Part shown: piece after piece, positions 6,665-12,592 of the stretch
Layout of the letters: each line of letters begins with the position of its first letter
Position numbering within the stretch: position 1 is the stretch's first letter
Assembly (NCBI GenBank): GCA_002393975.1
Contig: DGSM01000104.1
Coordinates: forward strand, 3,855-18,450
Direction: 5' to 3'
From: Clostridiales bacterium UBA4362
Lineage (GTDB): Bacteria; Bacillota; Clostridia; TANB77; CAG-508
Length of the DNA: 14,596 bases
Program-made: the position numbers and the translations under genes
Notes under the pieces: generated by a model
Databases searched by the model: none
The model's input: only the letters and a program-made list of their open reading frames with translations
Told to the model about the DNA's origin: nothing

Positions 6665-7120
6665 ATGAAAAAGATATTTAAGAAAATTTCATATGCATTA
6701 AGTACGTTTGTTTTAGGAGCTCAAGCTAAAATATTTGCAGCTGATAAAGCAATTGCTGTATATGGACCAGCACCTGATCCTAAACCAAGTAATACAATAT
6801 TTGACCCAGGACAAACGGATATTTATGGACCAGCACCAGACCCAGGACCTGCTCAAAATGTACTTAATCCAGGTGGATCACAAAACATATTTGATCCAAA
6901 CCAAACTGATATATATGGGCCAGCTCCAGATCCAATCAAGACAGCTACAGGATTAGGACCAGGTCAAATACTTTCAATATTAGTATCTGTTGTTCTATTT
7001 GTTTTAGGTATAACAATAGCACTAAACAAAGGTATAAAGAAAAATGTAAAGATTATTTCTATAAGCATTATTTCTGTACTGATAGTTGTATTAATGATAT
7101 TAACAATATTTGTGTTTTAA
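6665..7120 (+). CDS. Exported hairpin protein with three YGPAPDP repeats
   Basis: GGGGGG at 6651-6656 is 8 nt from the ATG at 6665; an ATG at 6635 lies within the previous gene and is rejected. The product is 151 aa: a signal peptide at 1-25 (ends Q20-A-K22-IFA|AD), then YGPAPDP three times at Tyr33, Tyr54 and Tyr84. Linkers of 14 and 23 residues carry IFDPxQTD. TGLGPGQ follows, then two helices with NKGIKKNVK between them, ending TIFVF. It has no cysteine. The three motif copies are identical in protein but use different synonymous codons, so the amino-acid motif is under selection. It probably arose by duplication of the previous gene plus internal repeat expansion. I infer it is a multi-site substrate of the radical SAM enzyme. 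Confidence 0.8.
   Translation: MKKIFKKISYALSTFVLGAQAKIFAADKAIAVYGPAPDPKPSNTIFDPGQTDIYGPAPDPGPAQNVLNPGGSQNIFDPNQTDIYGPAPDPIKTATGLGPGQILSILVSVVLFVLGITIALNKGIKKNVKIISISIISVLIVVLMILTIFVF
6761..6934 (+). repeat. Three in-frame YGPAPDP coding repeats
   Basis: Copies lie at 6761-6781, 6824-6844 and 6914-6934, starting 63 and 90 nt apart. Each encodes Tyr-Gly-Pro-Ala-Pro-Asp-Pro, but Gly (GGA/GGG), Ala (GCA/GCT), Pro (CCT/CCA) and Asp (GAT/GAC) codons differ among them. A shared IFDPxQTDI segment precedes the second and third copies. Confidence 0.9.
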
Positions 7121-7144
7121 TATAATTATAAATTAGGTGAGAAA

Positions 7145-7489
7145 ATGAAGAAAATAATAAATAAAGTAATAGCTGCATTAATAGGTATAATAGTATTGCT
7201 TCAAAATAAAGTCAGTGGAGTATCTGTTCCTAGCGCTGGTTCATTGGATGTGCAAGCACTATATGGGTCACCACAGGGGTTTGTGGGCAAGCTTACTGGA
7301 TTGGAACACAAGCAAGCTTTTGTAATTTCTATAGTGATTTATATTATTTTTTTTATAATAGGAACAATAATAGCAATTTCTAAAAAAATAAATAAAATAG
7401 TAAAAGTGATTCTTCTTATTATTGCTATATTGGGTTTATTATTCTTTTTCGTTCAAATAATTTTTGAATTTTGGTATTCTTTTACTTAA
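7145..7489 (+). CDS. Exported YGSP-motif hairpin protein, last gene of the operon
   Basis: The 114-aa product has a signal peptide at 1-25 (ends Q20-N-K22-VSG), then VPSAGSLDVQALYGSPQG with Tyr40, a TGLEHKQ juxtamembrane segment, and two long hydrophobic helices around SKKINKIVK. Its C-terminus, FEFWYSFT, is longer and more aromatic than the FVF end of its relatives. AGGTGAG at 7135-7141 sits close to the ATG. The motif segment is nearly that of the gene at 5939, while the signal peptide and TGL segment follow the genes at 6229 and 6665, so it looks like a mix of the two subtypes. No cysteine. No clear plus-strand terminator follows; the hairpin at 7529-7558 may serve both strands. Confidence 0.77.
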   Translation: MKKIINKVIAALIGIIVLLQNKVSGVSVPSAGSLDVQALYGSPQGFVGKLTGLEHKQAFVISIVIYIIFFIIGTIIAISKKINKIVKVILLIIAILGLLFFFVQIIFEFWYSFT

Positions 7490-7525
7490 AATAATTTTTG
7501 AAGTAATGACTTTAGTGCTTTAACG

Positions 7526-7558
7526 AAAAAGAGCCTCCTGCTGTTGCAGGGGGCTCTT
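7526..7558 (-). terminator. Terminator of the minus-strand 57-aa gene
   Basis: AAGAGCCTCCTGC at 7529-7541 pairs with GCAGGGGGCTCTT at 7546-7558 over 13 bp (one G-U) around a TGTT loop. Read on the minus strand, the hairpin is followed by a U tract (A tract at 7526-7530). On the plus strand only TTCTTCT follows, so it could stop the radical SAM operon as well, but less well. Confidence 0.85.
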
Positions 7559-7566
7559 CTGGACAA

Positions 7567-7740
7567 CTATTTGCCGTCATCCATGCAATCTCTCTTGTAA
7601 CGCTCCCATTCCTTAATGGCATTGATGGCGTAATCGAGAGCATCACATCTTTTGTAAAGACGGTTATGTTCTTCTGCGATACGCATGTGTTCAAGAGTTT
7701 CAATCACTTCAGAGACAGACATGTCATTCTTAGTTTCCAT
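7567..7740 (-). CDS. Small hypothetical protein (57 aa), higher-GC gene
   Basis: I do not recognise this 57-aa protein. It is almost entirely predicted helix, from VSEVIETLEHMRIAEEHNR through DALDYAINAIKEWERYKRD, with two Cys and no signal peptide. The frame stays open upstream to 7851, but AGGAGGTGA (complement of 7746-7754) lies 5 nt before the ATG at 7740, and the predicted promoter falls inside the longer version, so the short form is right. It has a near-consensus promoter and strong terminator, is transcribed against all its neighbours, and is richer in G/C than they are. It resembles in style the units at 38-331 and 2881-3096. Function unknown. Confidence 0.75.
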   Translation of the reverse strand: METKNDMSVSEVIETLEHMRIAEEHNRLYKRCDALDYAINAIKEWERYKRDCMDDGK

Positions 7741-7810
7741 CAGAGTCACCTCCTCATGAAAAAGCAATACACATCGAGTTGCCCATGTAGTAATAAAAAT
7801 TACTTTTGCC

Positions 7811-7839
7811 ATTATAGCACGGAAAAAGGCTTTAGTCAA
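7811..7839 (-). promoter_or_regulatory. Near-consensus promoter of the minus-strand gene
   Basis: On the minus strand, TTGACT (complement of 7834-7839) and TATAAT (complement of 7811-7816) are 17 nt apart, with TGC just before the -10. This is one of the best sigma-A promoters in the window. It is back to back with the predicted Nudix promoter at 7854-7882. Confidence 0.75.
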
Positions 7840-7853
7840 AAGAAATATCATTA

Positions 7854-7882
7854 TTGAAATTCATTCGAGTTTTGTATAAAAT
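7854..7882 (+). promoter_or_regulatory. Predicted promoter of the Nudix/HAM1 operon
   Basis: TTGAAA at 7854-7859 and TAAAAT at 7877-7882 are 17 nt apart, upstream of the Nudix start at 7921. There is no extended -10 in register. It diverges from the minus-strand promoter, with 14 nt between the two -35 boxes. Confidence 0.45.
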
Positions 7883-7920
7883 ATTTTATATATTTTTAGT
7901 TAATTTAAATGGTGGTGATT

Positions 7921-8451
7921 ATGGAAAAACGAGATTTATATGACAAAGATAGAAAACTAATTGGAAAGACAATTAACAAAGGTGAAGAGCCACCAGAAGG
8001 AACTTACATTCAAGTTGTGTTAGTATTTATCCAAAATAGCGATGGAAAGTTTTTAATACAAAAACGTAGTAAAGAAAAGAATGGACTATTTGCTACTACT
8101 GGAGGACATCCAAAAGAGGGAGAAACAAGTAGACAAGGAATCATTTCTGAAGTAAAAGAAGAACTAGGAATAGACTTAGATAATGAAAAACTTGAATGGT
8201 ACTTTGGAGGAAGAGAAGATTCTGAAAGAGTATTTTGGGATGACTACTATATTAGGATGGATGATATAGACATTAATAATTTGAAATTACAAAAAGAAGA
8301 AGTGGATTCAGTGCTTTGGCTAAGTGCCGAAGAAATAATAGATTTAAAAAATAAAAATATGTTTTTCTTAAATCATTTTGAAGAATTTGAAGAACTACTT
8401 AAATGGTTAAAAAAGGAGAAAGATGAAAGCAATATTTGCAACAAAGAATAA
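7921..8451 (+). CDS. Nudix hydrolase (IPP-isomerase-like subgroup)
   Basis: This 176-aa cytosolic enzyme should hydrolyse a nucleoside diphosphate linked to another group. An ATG at 7909 is in frame, but GGTGG at 7911-7915 works as the ribosome site for the ATG at 7921. The Nudix box covers residues 62-84: GHPKEGE, seven residues, then SEVKEELGI. The metal-binding Glu77, Glu80 and Glu81 are kept, but the usual Arg of REuxEExGu is Ser76. The start (DLYDKDRKLIGK...) and IQKRSKEK before the box resemble the YfcD/IPP-isomerase-like Nudix group. It overlaps the next gene by 29 nt, so the two are translationally coupled, consistent with a nucleotide-pool cleaning pair. The fold is sure; the substrate is unknown. 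Confidence 0.9.
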   Translation: MEKRDLYDKDRKLIGKTINKGEEPPEGTYIQVVLVFIQNSDGKFLIQKRSKEKNGLFATTGGHPKEGETSRQGIISEVKEELGIDLDNEKLEWYFGGREDSERVFWDDYYIRMDDIDINNLKLQKEEVDSVLWLSAEEIIDLKNKNMFFLNHFEEFEELLKWLKKEKDESNICNKE

Positions 8452-9049
8452 TGGAAAAGTAAATCAACTTAAAGAAATAATTAAATTATGCAATATGGAT
8501 CTGGAAATAGAATCAGAAAAAGATGTTGGCTTTAATGAAAACGTTGAAGAAACAGGAATGACTTTTGAAGAAAACTCTAAAATAAAGGCAAGTAGCTTAA
8601 AGCAATATTGCGATAAAAACAATGTAGAATATGATTTTGTTTTAAGTGATGATTCTGGACTATGTGTTGATAAGTTGAATGGAATGCCTGGTGTGTTTTC
8701 AGATAGATGGGCTGGAGAAAATACTACTAATAACGAGAAACTAGATTTTCTACTAGAAAAGATGAAAGACTATAAAGAAGATAAAGATAGAAAAGCTATG
8801 TTTGTATCTGTTATTACAGCTATTTTTAAAGATGGAAAAGTAATTCAAACAAGAGGAGAATGCATAGGTCATATAGCAGATCATTACAATTTAATAGACA
8901 GACTTACATATAATCCAGTATTTATTCCTGAAGGGTTCAATAAGCCAATAGGGGAAATGGATGAAGAAGAGTTTGGAAGAGTACATAATCATAGAGAAAT
9001 TGCCATTAGGAAACTAATGGAAAAAATACAAAATACTCATCAAGAATAA
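8423..9049 (+). CDS. HAM1/RdgB-family XTP/dITP pyrophosphatase-like protein
   Basis: This 208-aa protein has the layout of the Ham1/RdgB NTP pyrophosphatases, which remove (d)ITP and XTP. Motifs are FATKNNGK at residues 5-12, SDDSGLCVDKLNGMPGVFSDRWAG at about 75-98 with the catalytic Asp pair, and NPVFIPEGFNKPIGEMDEEE...HR near the C-terminus. The usual GFGYDP is replaced by RLTYNP, so the substrate pocket may differ from that of classic RdgB. Length fits the family. AAGGAG at 8413-8418 precedes the ATG by 4 nt, inside the Nudix gene. The 3' end of the coding sequence doubles as the left arm of its terminator. The family is fairly certain; the exact nucleotide is not. Confidence 0.88.
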   Translation: MKAIFATKNNGKVNQLKEIIKLCNMDLEIESEKDVGFNENVEETGMTFEENSKIKASSLKQYCDKNNVEYDFVLSDDSGLCVDKLNGMPGVFSDRWAGENTTNNEKLDFLLEKMKDYKEDKDRKAMFVSVITAIFKDGKVIQTRGECIGHIADHYNLIDRLTYNPVFIPEGFNKPIGEMDEEEFGRVHNHREIAIRKLMEKIQNTHQE

Positions 9050-9068
9050 TACTTGATGAGTATTTTTT
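9033..9068 (+). terminator. Terminator overlapping the end of the HAM1 gene
   Basis: ATACTCATCAAG at 9033-9044 pairs perfectly with CTTGATGAGTAT at 9052-9063 (12 bp, 7-nt loop), with Ts at 9063-9068. The left arm encodes the last residues of the HAM1-like protein, and the stop codon (9047-9049) is in the loop. Confidence 0.92.
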
Positions 9069-9073
9069 GTATA

Positions 9074-9102
9074 TTGTAAAATTATAATAAAGTTGATATA
9101 AT
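9074..9102 (+). promoter_or_regulatory. Predicted promoter of the rubredoxin operon
   Basis: TTGTAA at 9074-9079 and TATAAT at 9097-9102 are 17 nt apart, with TG at 9094-9095. It lies directly after the HAM1 terminator and 31 nt before the rubredoxin start. Both hexamers, the spacing and the TGA extension are identical to those of the promoter at 3164-3192. Confidence 0.7.
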
Positions 9103-9132
9103 CTCATTAATCTTTTTAAGGAGGATAAAAAA

Positions 9133-9270
9133 ATGGACGATTGTTATGAATGCCCTTGTGGATATGTTTATGATCCAGCAGACAATGGAGGAAAACCATT
9201 TGAGGATCTACCAAATAGCTGGAGATGCCCAAAATGTGGAGCATATAAGGACGAATTTGATAGAGTTTAA
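9133..9270 (+). CDS. Compact rubredoxin
   Basis: This 45-aa protein is a small cytosolic electron carrier with one Fe(Cys)4 centre. Family signatures are CGYVYDP at residues 9-15, PFEDLP at 22-27, W30, and CPKCGAYKDEF at 32-42. AAGGAGG at 9118-9124 is 8 nt from the ATG. Two things are unusual. The first ligand pair reads YECPCGY (C7-P-C9) instead of CxxCG, with an extra Cys at 4. The loop between YDP and FEDLP is about seven residues shorter than in the usual 52-54-aa rubredoxins. It begins an operon with no obvious redox partner: the next genes are a zinc-ribbon membrane protein and others 9-26 nt apart. The fold call is firm. Confidence 0.92.
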   Translation: MDDCYECPCGYVYDPADNGGKPFEDLPNSWRCPKCGAYKDEFDRV

Positions 9271-9296
9271 TTTTACTAAAGAATAAGGATTAAATC

Positions 9297-9866
9297 ATGG
9301 AAGTAATTGAAAAAACAAATTGCCCTAATTGCGGTGCACCAATTACTACTGAAATTTGTCCATATTGTAATACTGCTACAGGAATAAAAACTGCAACAGC
9401 CAATATGGAATATCCAGTAATTGAATGCAAAGAAGCCAATTTAGGTTTCTTTAATACGGTCTTTCCATTGATCTTTGCTGTTTCTTTTGGCTTTTTTGGC
9501 TTTGTATTTCCATTTTTATTGTCAGAAGAGGACGCTTCAGAGGTTTCACTAATGTTTTTTGCTTTTGGACTGATTGGAATAATAGCTTTACTAATAACTC
9601 TTTATAATGTTGCTAAGTATTTATTAGTAAAGATAAATGGAAAAGAAATAGAAGGTATAGTATATGGCTATATGAGTGATAACATGCTTATAAATGGAAA
9701 TCCTGCTCAAATAGTAAAAATAAAAATAGATACTGATGAGGGTCCAAGATTTATCTTGTATCAAACAGGAGATATTAAGCAGCCATATGCAATTAATGGG
9801 ACTATAAAACTTAAAGTATATAAGAATATTTTTCGTATAGAAAATGGTGCGAAAACGTATTTTTAA
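9297..9866 (+). CDS. Zinc-ribbon two-helix membrane protein
   Basis: I cannot assign a function. The 189-aa protein starts with a zinc ribbon, C9-x2-C12 and C21-x2-C24 (NCPNCGAP...ICPYCN). Two membrane helices follow at about 49-74 and 84-110, and a C-terminal beta-rich domain of about 75 residues (KINGKEIEGIVYGY...GTIKLKVYKNIFRIENG) resembles small OB-like or DUF3592-type domains attached to membrane helices. Both soluble ends should face the cytosol. The only ribosome-site candidate is a weak AAGGA near 9285. It lies 26 nt after the rubredoxin gene and 11 nt before the next gene, so it is co-transcribed with both. Confidence 0.8.
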   Translation: MEVIEKTNCPNCGAPITTEICPYCNTATGIKTATANMEYPVIECKEANLGFFNTVFPLIFAVSFGFFGFVFPFLLSEEDASEVSLMFFAFGLIGIIALLITLYNVAKYLLVKINGKEIEGIVYGYMSDNMLINGNPAQIVKIKIDTDEGPRFILYQTGDIKQPYAINGTIKLKVYKNIFRIENGAKTYF

Positions 9867-9877
9867 GGAGCAAAGTT

Positions 9878-10825
9878 ATGGAAGGCTTTAAAAAAATTTT
9901 GAAAGTTATATTAATAATTATTTTGCTTATTATTCTTGCAGTTATATTTATATATGCAAGAATTTTTATTAATTACAAAATGAATGAGGAAAAATATAAT
10001 TCAAGTCATCCTATACAAGGAAATACTAATGGATATGTTCCTCAAGGTCTTGAATATTCAACAAAATATAATATAGTTTTGCAAACTTCATATAATGCAA
10101 ATAATGAAGCAAGTATGCTATATGTAACAGATTTTGAGAGTGGCAAGCTTTTAAAAAGCTTGAAATTAATGAAAGAAGATGATTCTCCTAACACAAATCA
10201 TGTTGGGGGAATTACCACAAATGAAGATAAAGTGTGGATAACTAACGACTATGAAATTAGTGAATATAAGTTAGAAGATATCTATACAACGACTGATAAC
10301 AGTATTAAGAGTGTAAAGACAACAAAGCTTCCTGTTAGAGGAGACTTTTGCAAATATAAAAATACTACTTTGTGGATAGGGGACTTCTATTTAAAACATT
10401 TTTATGATGTACCAGATGATAATCCACTACTTATGGCTTATGATGTAAAAGATGAGATGAATTTTAATGAACCTAAATATATAATGTCTCTTCCTAAAAT
10501 GGTTCAAGGAATGGAAATCACTAAAGAAAATGAGTTTATCTTTACTGAATCATTCACATATTTAATTAATTCTAAATTGCAAGTTTATACAAATCCTTTA
10601 AATGTAAGACCTTCTAAATATAGATTTAACGAAAAAGATATTCCATATTATGAATTTGGAAAAACAAATTTAAGAAAGACTATCAAAATACCACCAATGG
10701 CTGAAGGTATGTTTTATAAAGATAGAAGCTTATATATTCTATTTGAAAGCAATAGCGATAAATATAAATTTGCATTCCCAAAAGTGGAAAATATAATAAA
10801 ATTTGATGATTCAAATTGGAGATAG
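9878..10825 (+). CDS. Membrane-anchored propeller-like extracellular protein
   Basis: The 315-aa protein has one N-terminal membrane helix at about 5-29 with Lys before it, so the rest lies outside. The large domain has features of beta-propeller or SMP-30-like surface proteins: YVPQGLEYS at 53-61, LYVTDFESGKLLKSLKL, and NHVGGITTNEDKVWITND, which alternate strand-like blocks with Gly/Asp turns. From memory, proteins with YVPQG and a [GN]H[AV]GGI segment occur in other Gram-positives as secreted proteins of unknown role. No catalytic motif is evident. TAAGGAG at the previous stop (9864-9870) serves as ribosome site. It is third in the rubredoxin operon. Location is fairly sure, function unknown. 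Confidence 0.8.
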   Translation: MEGFKKILKVILIIILLIILAVIFIYARIFINYKMNEEKYNSSHPIQGNTNGYVPQGLEYSTKYNIVLQTSYNANNEASMLYVTDFESGKLLKSLKLMKEDDSPNTNHVGGITTNEDKVWITNDYEISEYKLEDIYTTTDNSIKSVKTTKLPVRGDFCKYKNTTLWIGDFYLKHFYDVPDDNPLLMAYDVKDEMNFNEPKYIMSLPKMVQGMEITKENEFIFTESFTYLINSKLQVYTNPLNVRPSKYRFNEKDIPYYEFGKTNLRKTIKIPPMAEGMFYKDRSLYILFESNSDKYKFAFPKVENIIKFDDSNWR

Positions 10826-10840
10826 GAAGGTAAACTTTAC

Positions 10841-11410
10841 GTGAAAGAAAAATTTTTGATATTCAAAGAAAAGAATTATAATTTAAAAACTACAATATCA
10901 ATTGTACTTTTAGTAGGCTTAATTAGTGGCTTTTTAGGATTTATCTATGAAACTTTTTTCTATAGAATTGATTTAGGATATTGGGTAAAAAGAGGCTCTA
11001 CTTATGGTCCAATTATTCCTGTGTACTTTTTTGGTGCAATTATAATAGTGCTTTTAACATATAGATTAAAAAAACATCCATTATTAGTACTATTGGTTAA
11101 TAGCTTAATTTCTGGAGTAGTAGAATTTTTAACAGCGTTATTCTTTGATAAAGTATGTAATGTAAGACTATGGGATTATAATGTTGAGATTTGGAACTGG
11201 GGTAATGTAAATGGATATATTTGTGCTAGATCTATTGCACTTTTTGGTATTTGTAGTTTTATATTTATTTATTTAGTTATACCTTTATTATTTAAATTAA
11301 AAGAAAAGGTTAGTGAAAAAGTTTTAAGTGCAATTGCTATTTCTGGAACAACATTATTTTTTGTAGATATAATTTTACATTTTATTTTTACCACAATTAT
11401 TGCACATTAG
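10841..11410 (+). CDS. PF06541-family (CmpB-like) membrane protein, short form
   Basis: This is a second member of the putative ABC-transporter type IV family, paralogous to 1982-2812. It has LGFIYETFF, RGSTYGPIIPVYFFGA, and the matching WDYNVEIWNWGNVNGYICARS block. At 189 aa it has about five helices (19-41, 57-75, 80-102, 131-152 and 163-186) and no charged coiled-coil tail. The start is GTG at 10841, with GGAAGG at 10825-10830 overlapping the previous stop; the 10-nt spacing is slightly long. Transport is implied only by the family name; there is no ATPase gene beside this copy. It lies 9 nt before the metallopeptidase gene. Confidence 0.85.
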   Translation: MKEKFLIFKEKNYNLKTTISIVLLVGLISGFLGFIYETFFYRIDLGYWVKRGSTYGPIIPVYFFGAIIIVLLTYRLKKHPLLVLLVNSLISGVVEFLTALFFDKVCNVRLWDYNVEIWNWGNVNGYICARSIALFGICSFIFIYLVIPLLFKLKEKVSEKVLSAIAISGTTLFFVDIILHFIFTTIIAH

Positions 11411-11419
11411 GAGATAAAA

Positions 11420-12592
11420 ATGAGTAAATCCATAGATGAGTATTTAAGAATTATATATCCAAACTTAGAACAATTAAGTCAAGAAGAAAAGCTGAAATTC
11501 GAAAAGGATAAGGCTTTTCTTTTAGCATATCTAAAAGAATTTGAAGAATTCTATAAAAGATTTGAAAATGCAAGAGCTAAAATGGGAGACCAGAAGTTTT
11601 ATTCAATAGCACTACAATTATGCAAAGAGGACTATGATAAAGAGACAATAATAGCTAATTACATTGATGGAATGGATGAATTATTGGGGAATAATTCTTA
11701 TATTACTCAAAATTATGATGAATTTATGGCCTTGATGAACTATGAGAGGCAACAAGGGAAAAGTTTATTAGGAGTCGAAAGTGATAAAACTCCAATAGGA
11801 ATAGATAAGGTATTTGAGCTTACAGAAGAATTCTTAAATCAAATTGATCCTTCAGGAGAGATGGCAAAAGAGCTAAGAAATATGATGGAGCAAGGAAGAA
11901 TTAGATTTCTTTTTCCAGATGGAAAAAATAATAAATCAAATTATGATAAAGGGATTATTAATTATGCATTCGATGGAACATTAGAAACCGCTAATGGACT
12001 AATTCACGAATTTATGCATCATTGGACAAAAATTAAAGGAGATCTAAATGATGGAAGAGTAGATCATACTATGTTTAATGAGTTTGAATCTATATATTAT
12101 GAAAATGCTTTTATTAGATTCATGAATAATAAAGGTTTATTAAAAAATGGTGAGAATCCACTACTTGTTACTAGACTTAAAAGACAATATAAAAAAGATC
12201 CAAATAATAGCGTATTAATGCTTTTAGAATTATATAAACTAAAATTGGATAATAAGGAGATAGATAAAGAATCGATTGTAGAGACTTTGCAAAAGTATTT
12301 CCCAGGCATTAAAGATAAAGAGGAATTATGGAAAAAGATTAGCGAGACATTATATAGATTTTGCAAAGATAACTATTTTCCAGGAGAGACAGTAAATGGA
12401 CCAGTTATGTATAGATTTAATACTGCTCTTGCAATGAAAACTAGTCTAGATCCAAAAACAATGATGCGAGTACATAAGTTAGTTCCATTTATAAAAGGTA
12501 GAACTCAAGATGGAGAGTTTATGGAACAATATAAACGAATGAGAAAAGAAATTATTAGCGAAAGAACAAGTGAAGATATTGATAAAAAATAA
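11420..12592 (+). CDS. M3-like zinc metallopeptidase, cytosolic
   Basis: The 390-aa protein carries HEFMH at residues 196-200 in GLIHEFMHHW and, 20 residues later, NEFESIYYEN at 220-229. HExxH plus a downstream Glu (probably Glu221) is the gluzincin zinc site, and the spacing and the ExxSxxxE block resemble the M3 family (oligoendopeptidase F, thimet oligopeptidase). It differs in being much shorter than the usual M3 length of about 600 aa and in having Met for the usual Gly of HExGH. There is no signal peptide; the protein is highly charged and mostly helical, so it is probably an intracellular peptidase. Late YRFNTALAM could supply substrate-binding residues. GGAG at 11410-11413 precedes the ATG. 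The metal site is convincing; the M3 link is by eye. Confidence 0.75.
   Translation: MSKSIDEYLRIIYPNLEQLSQEEKLKFEKDKAFLLAYLKEFEEFYKRFENARAKMGDQKFYSIALQLCKEDYDKETIIANYIDGMDELLGNNSYITQNYDEFMALMNYERQQGKSLLGVESDKTPIGIDKVFELTEEFLNQIDPSGEMAKELRNMMEQGRIRFLFPDGKNNKSNYDKGIINYAFDGTLETANGLIHEFMHHWTKIKGDLNDGRVDHTMFNEFESIYYENAFIRFMNNKGLLKNGENPLLVTRLKRQYKKDPNNSVLMLLELYKLKLDNKEIDKESIVETLQKYFPGIKDKEELWKKISETLYRFCKDNYFPGETVNGPVMYRFNTALAMKTSLDPKTMMRVHKLVPFIKGRTQDGEFMEQYKRMRKEIISERTSEDIDKK

Noticed and set aside
6761..6934. CRISPR-like spaced repeats
   Set aside because: Only three in-frame 21-nt copies with unequal spacing and synonymous differences, inside a coding sequence.
6735..6956. Second plus-strand frame inside the YGPAPDP gene
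   Set aside because: It is the shifted reading of the repeated Pro-rich DNA, with no ribosome site or family features.
4544..7489. Thioether (sactipeptide or ranthipeptide) cluster
   Set aside because: The motif segments of the candidate substrates contain no cysteine.
7741..7851. N-terminal extension of the minus-strand 57-aa gene
   Set aside because: The extension contains the perfect AGGAGGTGA ribosome site and the -10 box of the gene's own promoter.
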